Source: a bacterium (GTDB lineage: Bacteria > Chloroflexota > Anaerolineae > Caldilineales > Caldilineaceae). Taken from it: DNA of 64,000 nucleotides. Positions 41,546 through 49,477 of this stretch are shown one piece after another (the first letter of the stretch is position 1; the number at the start of each line of letters is the position of its first letter). A program made the translations under genes and the position numbers. The notes under the pieces are model-generated. The model worked only from the letters and a program-made list of their open reading frames with translations, ran no database searches and was not told the DNA's origin. Where the stretch lies: positions 1 to 64,000 of the forward strand of contig WGMT01000029.1 of assembly GCA_016124945.1 (NCBI GenBank), in the 5' to 3' direction.

Positions 41546-42895
41546 CTTCGCCGCGGAAACAACGTCCTCGCGCACCTCTGCCGCCGTGTACCCCGCGTCC
41601 TCTGCCGCGTTGCGGCTGCGCCACCACACGTAGAGCCACTCCGCCGTCAGCGAACTGGTGAGGGCCACAGCCGAGATGGTAACACCGGACCAGGTGGTGA
41701 ATGCGGTAGCACCGAAAAGTGAAAGCACAAGCACGCCCACACTAATCGCCACCGAGTGGGTGATGTACTTGGTCTGTTTGAGATGAACCAGGATGCCGCG
41801 CTGCCAGGAGATAAGCGTAGCGATGGCCGGCAACGGCGCCACCAACATTGTGGGCAGGATGGCCGAATCGACCAATTGCGGCGACAGCCCGGCGACAACG
41901 GCATACCACCAGCGTGCCAGCGGCGTCAAGGCAAAGAGCAGGAAAAGACTCCCCAGGATCGCGGTCAATGTCCACGCGTAGCGGCGCAGTTGATGATAGC
42001 TCTGCGTATCCCTCAACAATGCAATCACTGCCTCTTGGTAGGAGATGGCGATGGAGCGGCCCAAGAAGAGGACACTCATGATCACCGGCCACACGGCCAG
42101 CGAGAGCAATGGCTCTGGCGCACGAGACATCGTCGTGGTAAAGAGCGGCTGATTGGCCAACGTGATCAACGACGTCAACGCCAGGGGCACGTAGAACGAA
42201 AGCAGATTGGGCCACGTCAACAGTTCGCCGTCGCTGGCGTCGCTGCTCAATCTCTCGCGAATGGTGGTGCGGGCGAAGTAGTAGGCTGCCAACGCCGCTG
42301 CCACCACCCCCACACTCAGCGCCGTCGCTGCAATGTAAACCCCATCGACGTGAACCCAGAACATGCCGATCAATAAAATTGATGTCGTCACAACGAGGCG
42401 CGCCGCAATTGTGATTGGCACCACCCGCGTGCGGTCATGGCGGATCAGCACGCCCTGCCAGAGGCGACGATAGGCGATGGCGGCTGTCCACGGCGTCAGC
42501 AGCAGGAAGCCATGCCGGCTCAATTCCACCACGTCTTCCGGCGCGCCGATCAGCCGCCCCACAATGAAGCCGTAAAGCGGTGTCAGGCCGACCAGCAGGT
42601 GTAAAGCGGTCAGGCTGATGGTCATCATGTGGGTGAAGTTGAGCAGCCGCTGATAGGACTGTCGATCATGTGGCAACGCCGTCCCCGCGGTGAGGAGCAT
42701 GATCACCGGCCCTTCCACCATCAACGCCAACGACCAGGTGACGCCGAACGCCGCTAGGTTGAATTCGGGATTGGGCAGGCGGGCCAGTGTGGCAGAGATG
42801 GCAGGCTGTTCAATCGCCATCATGATCCACATGGTCGCCAGCGGCAGCCAGAACCAGAAAATACGGCGCGGGGTGAGGAGTTTGTCGAAAGACAC
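41534..42895 (-). CDS. polytopic membrane protein, MOP-flippase/ANKH-like
   Basis: 453 residues with about 12 membrane helices arranged in two similar halves (for example FWLPLATMWIMMAIEQPAIS early and NLLSFYVPLALTSLITLANQ at mid-protein). That repeat, with PALxS-type and LANQPLF motifs near each half's start, fits the multidrug/oligosaccharidyl-lipid/polysaccharide flippase superfamily or the progressive-ankylosis type. No substrate can be named. The last two codons and the TAG stop (AGT GCG TAG) lie in the CGTAGTG heptamer array. Confidence 0.7.
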   Translation of the reverse strand: MSFDKLLTPRRIFWFWLPLATMWIMMAIEQPAISATLARLPNPEFNLAAFGVTWSLALMVEGPVIMLLTAGTALPHDRQSYQRLLNFTHMMTISLTALHLLVGLTPLYGFIVGRLIGAPEDVVELSRHGFLLLTPWTAAIAYRRLWQGVLIRHDRTRVVPITIAARLVVTTSILLIGMFWVHVDGVYIAATALSVGVVAAALAAYYFARTTIRERLSSDASDGELLTWPNLLSFYVPLALTSLITLANQPLFTTTMSRAPEPLLSLAVWPVIMSVLFLGRSIAISYQEAVIALLRDTQSYHQLRRYAWTLTAILGSLFLLFALTPLARWWYAVVAGLSPQLVDSAILPTMLVAPLPAIATLISWQRGILVHLKQTKYITHSVAISVGVLVLSLFGATAFTTWSGVTISAVALTSSLTAEWLYVWWRSRNAAEDAGYTAAEVREDVVSAAKSSA

Positions 42896-42910
42896 AGGGT
42901 TGTCCTTGTG

Positions 42911-42956
42911 GGTAGGATCGGAACTAAACCGTTTAAGCGTAAGATCCGATCCTACC
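42911..42956. repeat. REP-like palindrome
   Basis: Perfect 12-bp arms GGTAGGATCGGA and TCCGATCCTACC around a 22-nt loop. It lies just upstream of the flippase-like gene, with GTAG near each foot. The 172-bp gap to 43067 otherwise holds nothing recognised. Confidence 0.75.
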
Positions 42957-43067
42957 GGTTCGACAGAAGTGTGTCAAACGCAGGCAACAAGCATAGCTGG
43001 TAAGTGCCTCAAATCAGGTTTGGGCGAAGTGTATCAACCCGGCGACAGATCAACATTCGCCCAGTCT

Positions 43068-44435
43068 TCAATTCACGCTATCCTCAGGTTCACCTCGCCT
43101 GGCAAGCCACTCCTCAAATTGGCCAAATCTCTCAAGATTTCTCTCTAAGGCACGACGAGTATTCTCTGCCTCCTCATGATCATCCTCATCGTCAAACTGC
43201 TCAGGTATCACAAAATTCAGACCTTTTGCTTTCTGAATTCGTCTTGTGTCTCTATTGTTCTGGGCTAAAAGTGTAGGGTGTAACTTTGCTAAACCACTTC
43301 GTATCGAATTGAAAAGTTCACCTGGAGTCTTAGTGCCAGGGCTGCGACCTCCCAACACAGGTCTAAACATATCTGTCACCCACTCTATGAATTTGCTATA
43401 AACTTCACTGTTCGGGTCAAAATTCCGTACCTGGTCAAAATGAAGAAAACCAGTGTACCGACGGAAATCGTCCAACACTGCATGCTTTAGATGAAAGCTG
43501 GATTTTTTTTTGCGAATTTTGTTTATAAGACTTTTCAGTTTCCCCTTGCGCTGAAGAGTATGGATTGAGTTTCTACCCTGCTGCACGGTATGCGTCAACT
43601 CGTGGGCGAGGAGTTTCTGCCCGCCGCTGCTGCTTGGGTTGTACTGCCCCTTGCCAAAGAAGACGTCGTTGCCCACGGTGAAGGCGCGGGCGTTGAGGCT
43701 GCGGTTAAGCGTGTCCGCCTGCCCACCGGTGTGGACGCGCACCCCGCTGAAGTTCGCGCCAAAGCCCCGCTCCATCTTGGCGCGGATGCCGTCGTTGAGC
43801 GGCTGACCGCCGCCACGCGCCGACTGAATCTGCTGCGCCACGCTGCTTTCCACTTCGCCACCTTCGGCGCCGTGTAGCGGCTTCATCTGCGCCAATTCTT
43901 CTTCGTCCTGGCGCTGCACAAAACGCTCTTGGGTGAACTTCATCTGAGGCGCCCGCTGTAGACGGCTGATCTGCGTAGCGGGCGACTTGGGCTGGGAGGC
44001 GCTGCTTTCACCGGCTTTCGTTAAGCCGATCTTCGGCTGTGGCTCTGCCTGCCGCTGAAGATTGGACTTGTCGTACGACACCCGCTCTGGCTGCACCATT
44101 TCCTCTTCTTCGTCCATACGCTGCACCGGCTGAGAAGGGTCTATCTGCCGCACCACTTGATCGGCCACCCGGTCGGCTTCCTGCTCGTGCTTGTCGCCCG
44201 CAGGGCCTAGTTTCAGCTTGGCTTGCAGACCGCTGCTCCGTGAAAGCAGCCCCACCGTAGCGCGATTGCCAATCGTGCGCTGTAAGGAGAGCACATCTGT
44301 AGACGTGAGTGTCTCCGGCGCTATCTGCGCTCGTTGTAGTACCGCAGGCCGGCTGGTGTGATTGACAGAGGCCAAGGACGAGGTTTTTGACTTGGTACTT
44401 CCTGATGAACGGGGCAATCGAGCAGCAGTAGACAT
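43068..44435 (-). CDS. DUF4157 (eCIS core) protein 1, unknown C-terminal domain
   Basis: 455 residues from the ATG at 44435 (MSTAARLPRSSG); a TTG 15 bases upstream is less likely. The first 290 residues are shared with the two other DUF4157 proteins here: VLSLQRTIGNRATVGLLSR, LKLGPAGDKHEQEADRVAD, a linker with the tag LQRQ/VQRQDEEE, then the DUF4157 core (GFGANFSGVRVHTGGQADTL) ending in the metalloprotease-like HELTHTVQQG near residue 277. The last 165 residues (LKHAVLDDFRRYTGFLHFDQ, FIEWVTDMFRPVLGGR) are basic, then acidic, and unrecognised. DUF4157 is known as a marker of proteins loaded into extracellular contractile injection systems. A toxin role for the tail is inference. Confidence 0.85.
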   Translation of the reverse strand: MSTAARLPRSSGSTKSKTSSLASVNHTSRPAVLQRAQIAPETLTSTDVLSLQRTIGNRATVGLLSRSSGLQAKLKLGPAGDKHEQEADRVADQVVRQIDPSQPVQRMDEEEEMVQPERVSYDKSNLQRQAEPQPKIGLTKAGESSASQPKSPATQISRLQRAPQMKFTQERFVQRQDEEELAQMKPLHGAEGGEVESSVAQQIQSARGGGQPLNDGIRAKMERGFGANFSGVRVHTGGQADTLNRSLNARAFTVGNDVFFGKGQYNPSSSGGQKLLAHELTHTVQQGRNSIHTLQRKGKLKSLINKIRKKKSSFHLKHAVLDDFRRYTGFLHFDQVRNFDPNSEVYSKFIEWVTDMFRPVLGGRSPGTKTPGELFNSIRSGLAKLHPTLLAQNNRDTRRIQKAKGLNFVIPEQFDDEDDHEEAENTRRALERNLERFGQFEEWLARRGEPEDSVN

Positions 44436-44721
44436 ACGGCGATTCCTCAATGTGCGTTGTAGGCGAACCCAACACGGGGAACAGCAGGTTGCGAAAACTA
44501 CTTACTACGGGTGTATAACCTGAATCAATTGTCATGCCAAGCCGACAATGCACCCATTTCCGCCGATCAGTTGACGTTACAACAATCTGATGAAATATGA
44601 GGACAAGTGTGGGCGAAAGCAATCATACCAAGGCACCGTTATTTTATCGTTACTTAGGCACCAAGCGGGTATTCAATGTAGCGCAGACGTGTTGCTGCGT
44701 GCTGTAATTTCAGGATAGAGA

Positions 44722-45231
44722 CTAATTTTGCCCGTGCGCTGCTGCTTCGAGGATAGGGGAGAACTGATTCTGCATGTGGGTGAAGATCAGCAACAGTTGC
44801 TGGATCATTTCGGCTTCAAGCAGCGACCATTTGGCGCCGGCGAGGACGTAGCGGTAGTAAATCTTTCCATCGGGGGTGAGACCAAAATAGCCCACGCCCG
44901 TCTGCCGGTTGACGTCGGCCAGTTGCCGCTCCACAGCGGCACGGTGTTCTACTTCCACGACAAAGGGGAGCGGGGTGTAGCACTGAATCAGGCTGACATA
45001 GTCTAAATCTTCGCCATCGGGCAACGGCAGAAAGCCGAATCGCATGGTCCGATCTCGCCCAAGTGGATCCTTCTCCAAGCCAACCAGGAGCAAAGGCCCC
45101 GGGAAAAGCACTTGCGCTTCCTCGGCATCAAAGAGGCGGGTTTCATAGCCCAAACTGCGGATGGCTTGCTGAAAATGGGCCAGGATTTCATATTGTTTGG
45201 CCTGAGATTGCGCCGAAATGGGTTCTGTCAT
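44722..45231 (-). CDS. YbjN-like small protein, possible chaperone or immunity partner
   Basis: 169 residues. The pattern (ILAHFQQAIRSLGYETRLFD, LADVNRQTGVGYFGLTPDGK, IYYRYVLAGAKWSLLEAEMI) resembles YbjN and type III secretion chaperone-like folds: an alpha/beta sandwich binding partner proteins. It starts 11 bp after the stop of the second DUF4157 protein on the same strand, so the two are probably co-translated. Position suggests a chaperone for, or antidote to, that protein. No catalytic motif is visible. Confidence 0.6.
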   Translation of the reverse strand: MTEPISAQSQAKQYEILAHFQQAIRSLGYETRLFDAEEAQVLFPGPLLLVGLEKDPLGRDRTMRFGFLPLPDGEDLDYVSLIQCYTPLPFVVEVEHRAAVERQLADVNRQTGVGYFGLTPDGKIYYRYVLAGAKWSLLEAEMIQQLLLIFTHMQNQFSPILEAAAHGQN

Positions 45232-45242
45232 GCCGATATGCC

Positions 45243-47234
45243 CTAGCTAGGATTCCAGGTGGCTTTCTTCTTGATGGCGTCTTTCACCGTCGTTTGTAGT
45301 TGACGTGGCAGTGAGTTGACTGCGTTGTCGATGACCTCGGCATAATCTTTCTCGATGAGCACGGCTAACCGGTGAAGTCGACCTATGTGTTCGGGATTGC
45401 CGTTCGACTTAACACTCTCTACAGCATCCCACATCTTTGCGTTTCCACCTAGCTTTTCTTGCTTTTCATTGTCTTTGACCGTGCCGTTGCTGTCTACAAG
45501 ACCGGTGTAGCTGCCCACAGCCCGCCCCAGGTAGGGCAGCCAGTTGTAGGCGGTCTCTGTCCCTTTGCTGATTGCGCCTGTCATCCATTTACCCAATCCG
45601 CCATAGAAAGCGCCGACGCCTTCCATCGCGCCCAGGCCTGTCTGCATGCCGCCCTCAAGATAGGACCAATAGTCGAGCCTGGCTTCGAGGACATCCAAGG
45701 CGTCTAACAGTGCAGGATTGCCACTGCCGTCGACGCGCAGCGTGTTGATCGCATTCTGGTTAATGCGGATGTTGACGATCTTTGTAACACCGGCCAGGCT
45801 CTTGGCACCGGCACCGGCCATGCCCACAAAGTCTGGGATCCCGGGCACCACCGACAACAGCCCCGAAATACCGCCGAGCGTCGTCAGGCCACCTTCGACA
45901 TACTTCTGTTGGCCTAAAATGCTTGAGCCGCCTTCGTAGGTGTCTTTGGCGCCCCCAGTAAAGCCACCAAAACCTTCCATGCCCGAATCAATCCCAGATG
46001 AAACCATGCCAGACATTGAGCCTAAAAGCTGTGGTATATTCGGAATGATTTGAGCGGCTTCTTCCCCTGTTTCAACCACAGCCCCCAAGAGATCGACCAC
46101 CTGAGCGGTATTGGCTACCTTGCCACCTACTGTACCAAGCAGGCCTTCTTGAAGGTTCTTGATCAGCTCCTCAAACTTCGTATTCTGCATCTGCTTGTAG
46201 AGATCTAGCTGATTGTCGGTCAATTTCTCAAAAAATTTGACCTGACCCGCCGCGACCACTTTTTGATACTTGTTTTTACCCAGTTTTTGTTCAAGAGACT
46301 TCGTGTTGGGGGCGCGTTGGATCAGCGCCACATTTCCAGATTGGCGTTGAACGGTGGTAAGGAAAACTTTTCGCTGCACACCCACTGCGCCCTGTTGCAC
46401 GGTATGCGTCAATTCGTGGGCGAGGAGTTTCTGGCCATTGCTGCTGCTTGGGTTGTACTGCCCCTTGCCAAAGAAGACATCCTTGCCCACGGTGAAGGCG
46501 CGGGCGTTGAGGCTGCGGTTGAGCGTGTCCGCCTGCCCGCCGGTATGGACACGCACCCGGCTGAAGTCTGCGCCGAAGCCCTGCTCCATCTTGGCGCGGA
46601 TACCGTCATTGAGCGATTGGCCGCCGCCACGCGCCGATTGGATTTGCTGGGCCACGCTGCTTTCCACTTCGCCGCCTTCGGCGCCATGCAGCGGGTTCAT
46701 CTGCGCAACGTCTTCTTTTTCCTCGTGACGCTGCACAAAGCGTTCTTTGGTGAACTGCACCCTGGCGGCACGCTGCAACCGGCTAATATGCGCTGCCGCA
46801 GGAGAGATCGGCGGCTGCGAGAAGAGCGTTTTGGCATTGGGCTCAAAATGCCGTTGAAGATCCAAACTGTTGCCGGGTAGCGCTTTTGCTTGGGCCAGTT
46901 CTTCTTCCTCTGTCGAGCGCTGCACTGGTGGCGTATGATCCATTTGGCGCACCACCTGTGCGGCCACACGATCCGCTTCCTGCTCATACTTGTCACCGGC
47001 TGGGCCTAGCTGAAGTTTGGCCTGTATACCTGCCATCCTCGAGAGGACGCCAATGGTGGCACGGTTGCCGATGCTGCGCTGCAACGACAGCACACCAGCA
47101 GGCGTCAGCGCCTCAGGCGCAGCCTGGGCTCGCTGTAACACTGCGGCCTGGCTGATACGTTCGGGAGATGCCGCTCCAGAATCTTTGGGCTTGGTATTTT
47201 CCGTTGTGTGCGTGGAACGTGCAGACACAGACAT
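45243..47234 (-). CDS. DUF4157 (eCIS core) protein 2, glycine-rich amphipathic C-terminal region
   Basis: 663 residues from the ATG at 47234 (MSVSARSTHTTENTKP). The N-terminal half matches the other two copies: VLSLQRSIGNRATIGVLSR, LQLGPAGDKYEQEADRVAAQ, DUF4157 core with GFGADFSRVRVHTGGQADTL and HELTHTVQQG near 270. Residues about 350-560 are Gly/Ala/Val-rich with hydrophobic stretches (LGGISGLLSVVPGIPDFVGM, VEGGLTTLGG), a composition seen in membrane-inserting toxins. The last 100 residues are charged and helical. It heads a two-gene unit with the YbjN-like protein. Pore formation is a guess from composition only. Confidence 0.85.
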   Translation of the reverse strand: MSVSARSTHTTENTKPKDSGAASPERISQAAVLQRAQAAPEALTPAGVLSLQRSIGNRATIGVLSRMAGIQAKLQLGPAGDKYEQEADRVAAQVVRQMDHTPPVQRSTEEEELAQAKALPGNSLDLQRHFEPNAKTLFSQPPISPAAAHISRLQRAARVQFTKERFVQRHEEKEDVAQMNPLHGAEGGEVESSVAQQIQSARGGGQSLNDGIRAKMEQGFGADFSRVRVHTGGQADTLNRSLNARAFTVGKDVFFGKGQYNPSSSNGQKLLAHELTHTVQQGAVGVQRKVFLTTVQRQSGNVALIQRAPNTKSLEQKLGKNKYQKVVAAGQVKFFEKLTDNQLDLYKQMQNTKFEELIKNLQEGLLGTVGGKVANTAQVVDLLGAVVETGEEAAQIIPNIPQLLGSMSGMVSSGIDSGMEGFGGFTGGAKDTYEGGSSILGQQKYVEGGLTTLGGISGLLSVVPGIPDFVGMAGAGAKSLAGVTKIVNIRINQNAINTLRVDGSGNPALLDALDVLEARLDYWSYLEGGMQTGLGAMEGVGAFYGGLGKWMTGAISKGTETAYNWLPYLGRAVGSYTGLVDSNGTVKDNEKQEKLGGNAKMWDAVESVKSNGNPEHIGRLHRLAVLIEKDYAEVIDNAVNSLPRQLQTTVKDAIKKKATWNPS

Positions 47235-47252
47235 AGAGGATTCTTTTCTCAA

Positions 47253-47485
47253 ATTACTTGGATAACCGGTATCGAGGAGGCATTCATGCTAAAGACAGCA
47301 TACTAGAGGTTTCGTGTGAATGTCAACGGGTTTGCGTACCCAGGGTAACGTAATTTGGGGTTGAGATTGACCTTCCGGGAAGAGGCCGCACCCTATTCAG
47401 GTATGCGTTCCATTCTAGACCCCTTCCCAGAAGGTCCGGTGTATCGTGACGTACAGGACGGGCCTGTACAGTTACGCGTTACGCA
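47253..47485. other. intergenic, nothing recognised
   Basis: 233 bp between the DUF4157 gene and the fragment block. A GACCTTCCGGGAAGAGGCC / GACCCCTTCCCAGAAGGTCC pair at about 47369-47435 forms an imperfect hairpin. No gene is visible. Confidence 0.4.
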
Positions 47486-48831
47486 TCACTTCAACACTGA
47501 CGGCAGATACAGAGGTATCAGAGCTTCACCAGCGAGCGGTGTGCCGAAGCTGATTTCGTAGGAACCGGCAGCGGCCAGGGCGTTGTTATGGAGAACTTGC
47601 ACCTGCACAATTTCACCGGGTGCCAGATTCAGTGGCAGCGCCCAATACTGATCGTAGGCCAGCGCACCGACCTGGTATTCCTGCGTACCGGCGTTGGTGG
47701 TGACGCGTACGGTGGCGTTCAACCCTTGTGTGAAGCGGCTCAGACGCAGGATGTGCCGTTGTGTGGAAGCGCTGACACTGGCGACAGAGACACCTTGCGC
47801 TTTGGGATCGCCGGAAACCGGCTGCGATGCCGTGAGGCGGAAGCTGTCTCCGTCGCCGGCGCTGTCGATACGGCCGGGGACGTCGCTGTTGTCCGTGGGG
47901 ACGTCTGTAGCGCTGCCGTCAGCGCCGTGGTCGTCCTCGGCGTAGTCGTCGATCAGGATCTCAACTGAGGCGAAGCGGTCGAAGTCATCGGGTACGGTGG
48001 AGGTGATCACTTCGGTCACGTCGGCCAAGCCGGCCTGGGTGAAGAAGGCGATGCCGTCGATATTGTCGAAGACGACGGTGGCGTAGTAGTCGCCCGCCTG
48101 ATCGTAGGACATGAAGCCGGTGTAGAGGCTGTCGTCCGCAGTTTCGTCGGGGGCGACATCGTCGTCGAGCAGAGACAGATCGGAGAAGGTGCCGTCGGGT
48201 TTTTCCACCCATGCGCTGACACCGGCCCCGGCGATGCCGTCGATCTGGCTGAGTTCCGCCTGCAACACTACCTCTTCGGGGTAGCTCACGTAGGGGCCGC
48301 CCAGGCTGGACAGGGTCGCCTGGTAGGTGAAGCCGTCCAGTGCGTAGCCGGTGGCTTCGTAATCCACAGTCAGCGGACCGGCCAGCGAATTGAACTCAAA
48401 GATCCACGTGCCGGTGACAGGTTCGCTGACGGAGTAGAAACAGAGCGTGTCGCTGCCGTCGAAGTTGCAGGTGGGTGCATCGCTTTCCTGATCAGACGGA
48501 TCATAGAGGAAGAGTTCGGCGCCGCTGCTGCCACCCTCGAAGAGGACGGCGACTTGCAGTTCGTCCAGCGTGTCGTCTACGTAGATAGTAGTGAGAAGGG
48601 TGTGGTCTCGTCTACAGTAAGGTTGTAGGCTGTCCCCAGATCTACGTCGAGGATGAGCGAAGCCTCCTGATCCACGTCGCCGAATGCCGAAACCAACTGG
48701 TTGCTGTCGGCCATTTCTTCAGCTTTGGCGCGGGCGCCGGGAATGTTAAGTCCAGCCGGGCTGACAAAGGAAGCCGTTCCACGGGCTGGCGCCGTTGCCT
48801 TCCAGGCCGATGCCCAGTCCTTGGCTGCCAC
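47486..48831 (-). pseudogene. frameshifted fragment of a secreted CLCA/VWA-like protein
   Basis: The frame 47486-48367 continues upstream without a start to about 48598 (IYVDDTLDELQVAVLFEGGS, LFLYDPSDQESDAPTC, VTGTWIFEFNSLAGPLTVDY). There the reading jumps by one base into a second frame that runs to about 48831 (GDVDQEASLILDVDLGTAYN, LTVDETTP). A single missing base in the GGG/CCC run near 48598 would restore VDETTP-LLTTIYVDD. The pattern of beta-sandwich segments (GAGVSAWVEKPDGTFSDLSL, LDDDVAPDETADDSLYTGFM) resembles the C-terminal half of CLCA-type VWA proteins. The N-terminal half and signal peptide are missing. A sequencing error cannot be excluded for the frameshift, but not for the missing half. 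Confidence 0.7.
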
Positions 48832-49003
48832 CGGTGGGGGCAGTTGTGGTGGACTGTACTTCTTTGCCGTCGATGTAGAGTCGGTTGGTTGTGCCGTCCC
48901 AGCTATAGGCGACGGGTCCTTGTTGGCGCAGGGAGGCGAAGCCGCCGTACGGGTCAGTGCGGAAGTGGGGGCTGAAGAGGTTGACGGAGGGATGGGTTGT
49001 CAT
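48746..49003 (-). pseudogene. chimeric remnant: cytochrome P450 N-terminus joined to a LamG-like fragment
   Basis: This 85-codon frame starts with a typical P450 N-terminus (NLFSPHFRTDPYGGFASLRQ, QGPV) and switches after about 31 residues to a concanavalin/LamG-like segment (AYSWDGTTNRLYIDGKEV, GIGLEGNGASPWNG). It then stops, while the CLCA-like frame takes over. Neither domain is complete. This looks like deletion fusion of three former genes. Confidence 0.6.
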
Positions 49004-49020
49004 AGATAGACGCTTTCAGA

Positions 49021-49065
49021 ATAAGGCAAAAGTCAAAAGGCAAAGCGCAGAAGGCAAAAGTGCAG
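49021..49065. repeat. AAGGCAAAAGTC-type heptamer array
   Basis: AAGGCAAAAGTCAAAAGGC and related units, nearly identical to the tract inside the dnaE linker at 26571-26603. It lies between the P450-like remnant and the ileS remnant. Confidence 0.75.
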
Positions 49066-49108
49066 AGGACGCCAGCGACGATTCGCGAGTCACTGCTGCA
49101 CCTTTATG

Positions 49109-49312
49109 CTACACCTGTTCGACGTCGATTGTCACGTCTTCGTTGCCCAGCACAAAGGTCTCGATATGCGCGAGCGTCTCCTTCCAGTTCCACTTCCGGC
49201 GTGAGCGTAATGGTGACGGTGACAAGGTTGTGCGAGTGCGCTACCTGTTGCAGCGGCTGGTATACTTCAAGGCCAGCGGCTTCACTGCCGGCGGGCACGA
49301 GCTGGGCCAATT
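49109..49312 (-). pseudogene. collapsed remnant of a second ileS (three C-terminal segments)
   Basis: Three short stretches match separate parts of the intact IleS at 51896-55057, in the same order but with the DNA between them deleted. EAAGLEVYQPLQQV corresponds to [26 protein letters not shown] to [12 protein letters not shown], and in another frame ETFVLGNEDVTIDVEQV plus stop to [17 protein letters not shown] plus stop. Nucleotide matches are also clear (CTGTTGCAGCGGCTGG, TCCTTCCAGTTCCA). About 200 bp remain of a gene over 3 kb long. Confidence 0.8.
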
Positions 49313-49477
49313 AAGAAGCAACAGCCAATGACAGCGGATCAGGCGAGGCATACCTGAACAAAGTGCCTACTGGGGAAACCTAGCTTGAAAACAATGCGGA
49401 ATCAATTATAATATTTCACACCGCCAAAAACAGTCTTCCTGTGCATAGCTTTTGTTTATCGATAACTGGAAAAATGA

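Noticed and set aside
48900..49003. A functional cytochrome P450
   Set aside because: Only about 31 residues of an N-terminus are present; no I-helix, ExxR or heme-Cys motif follows.
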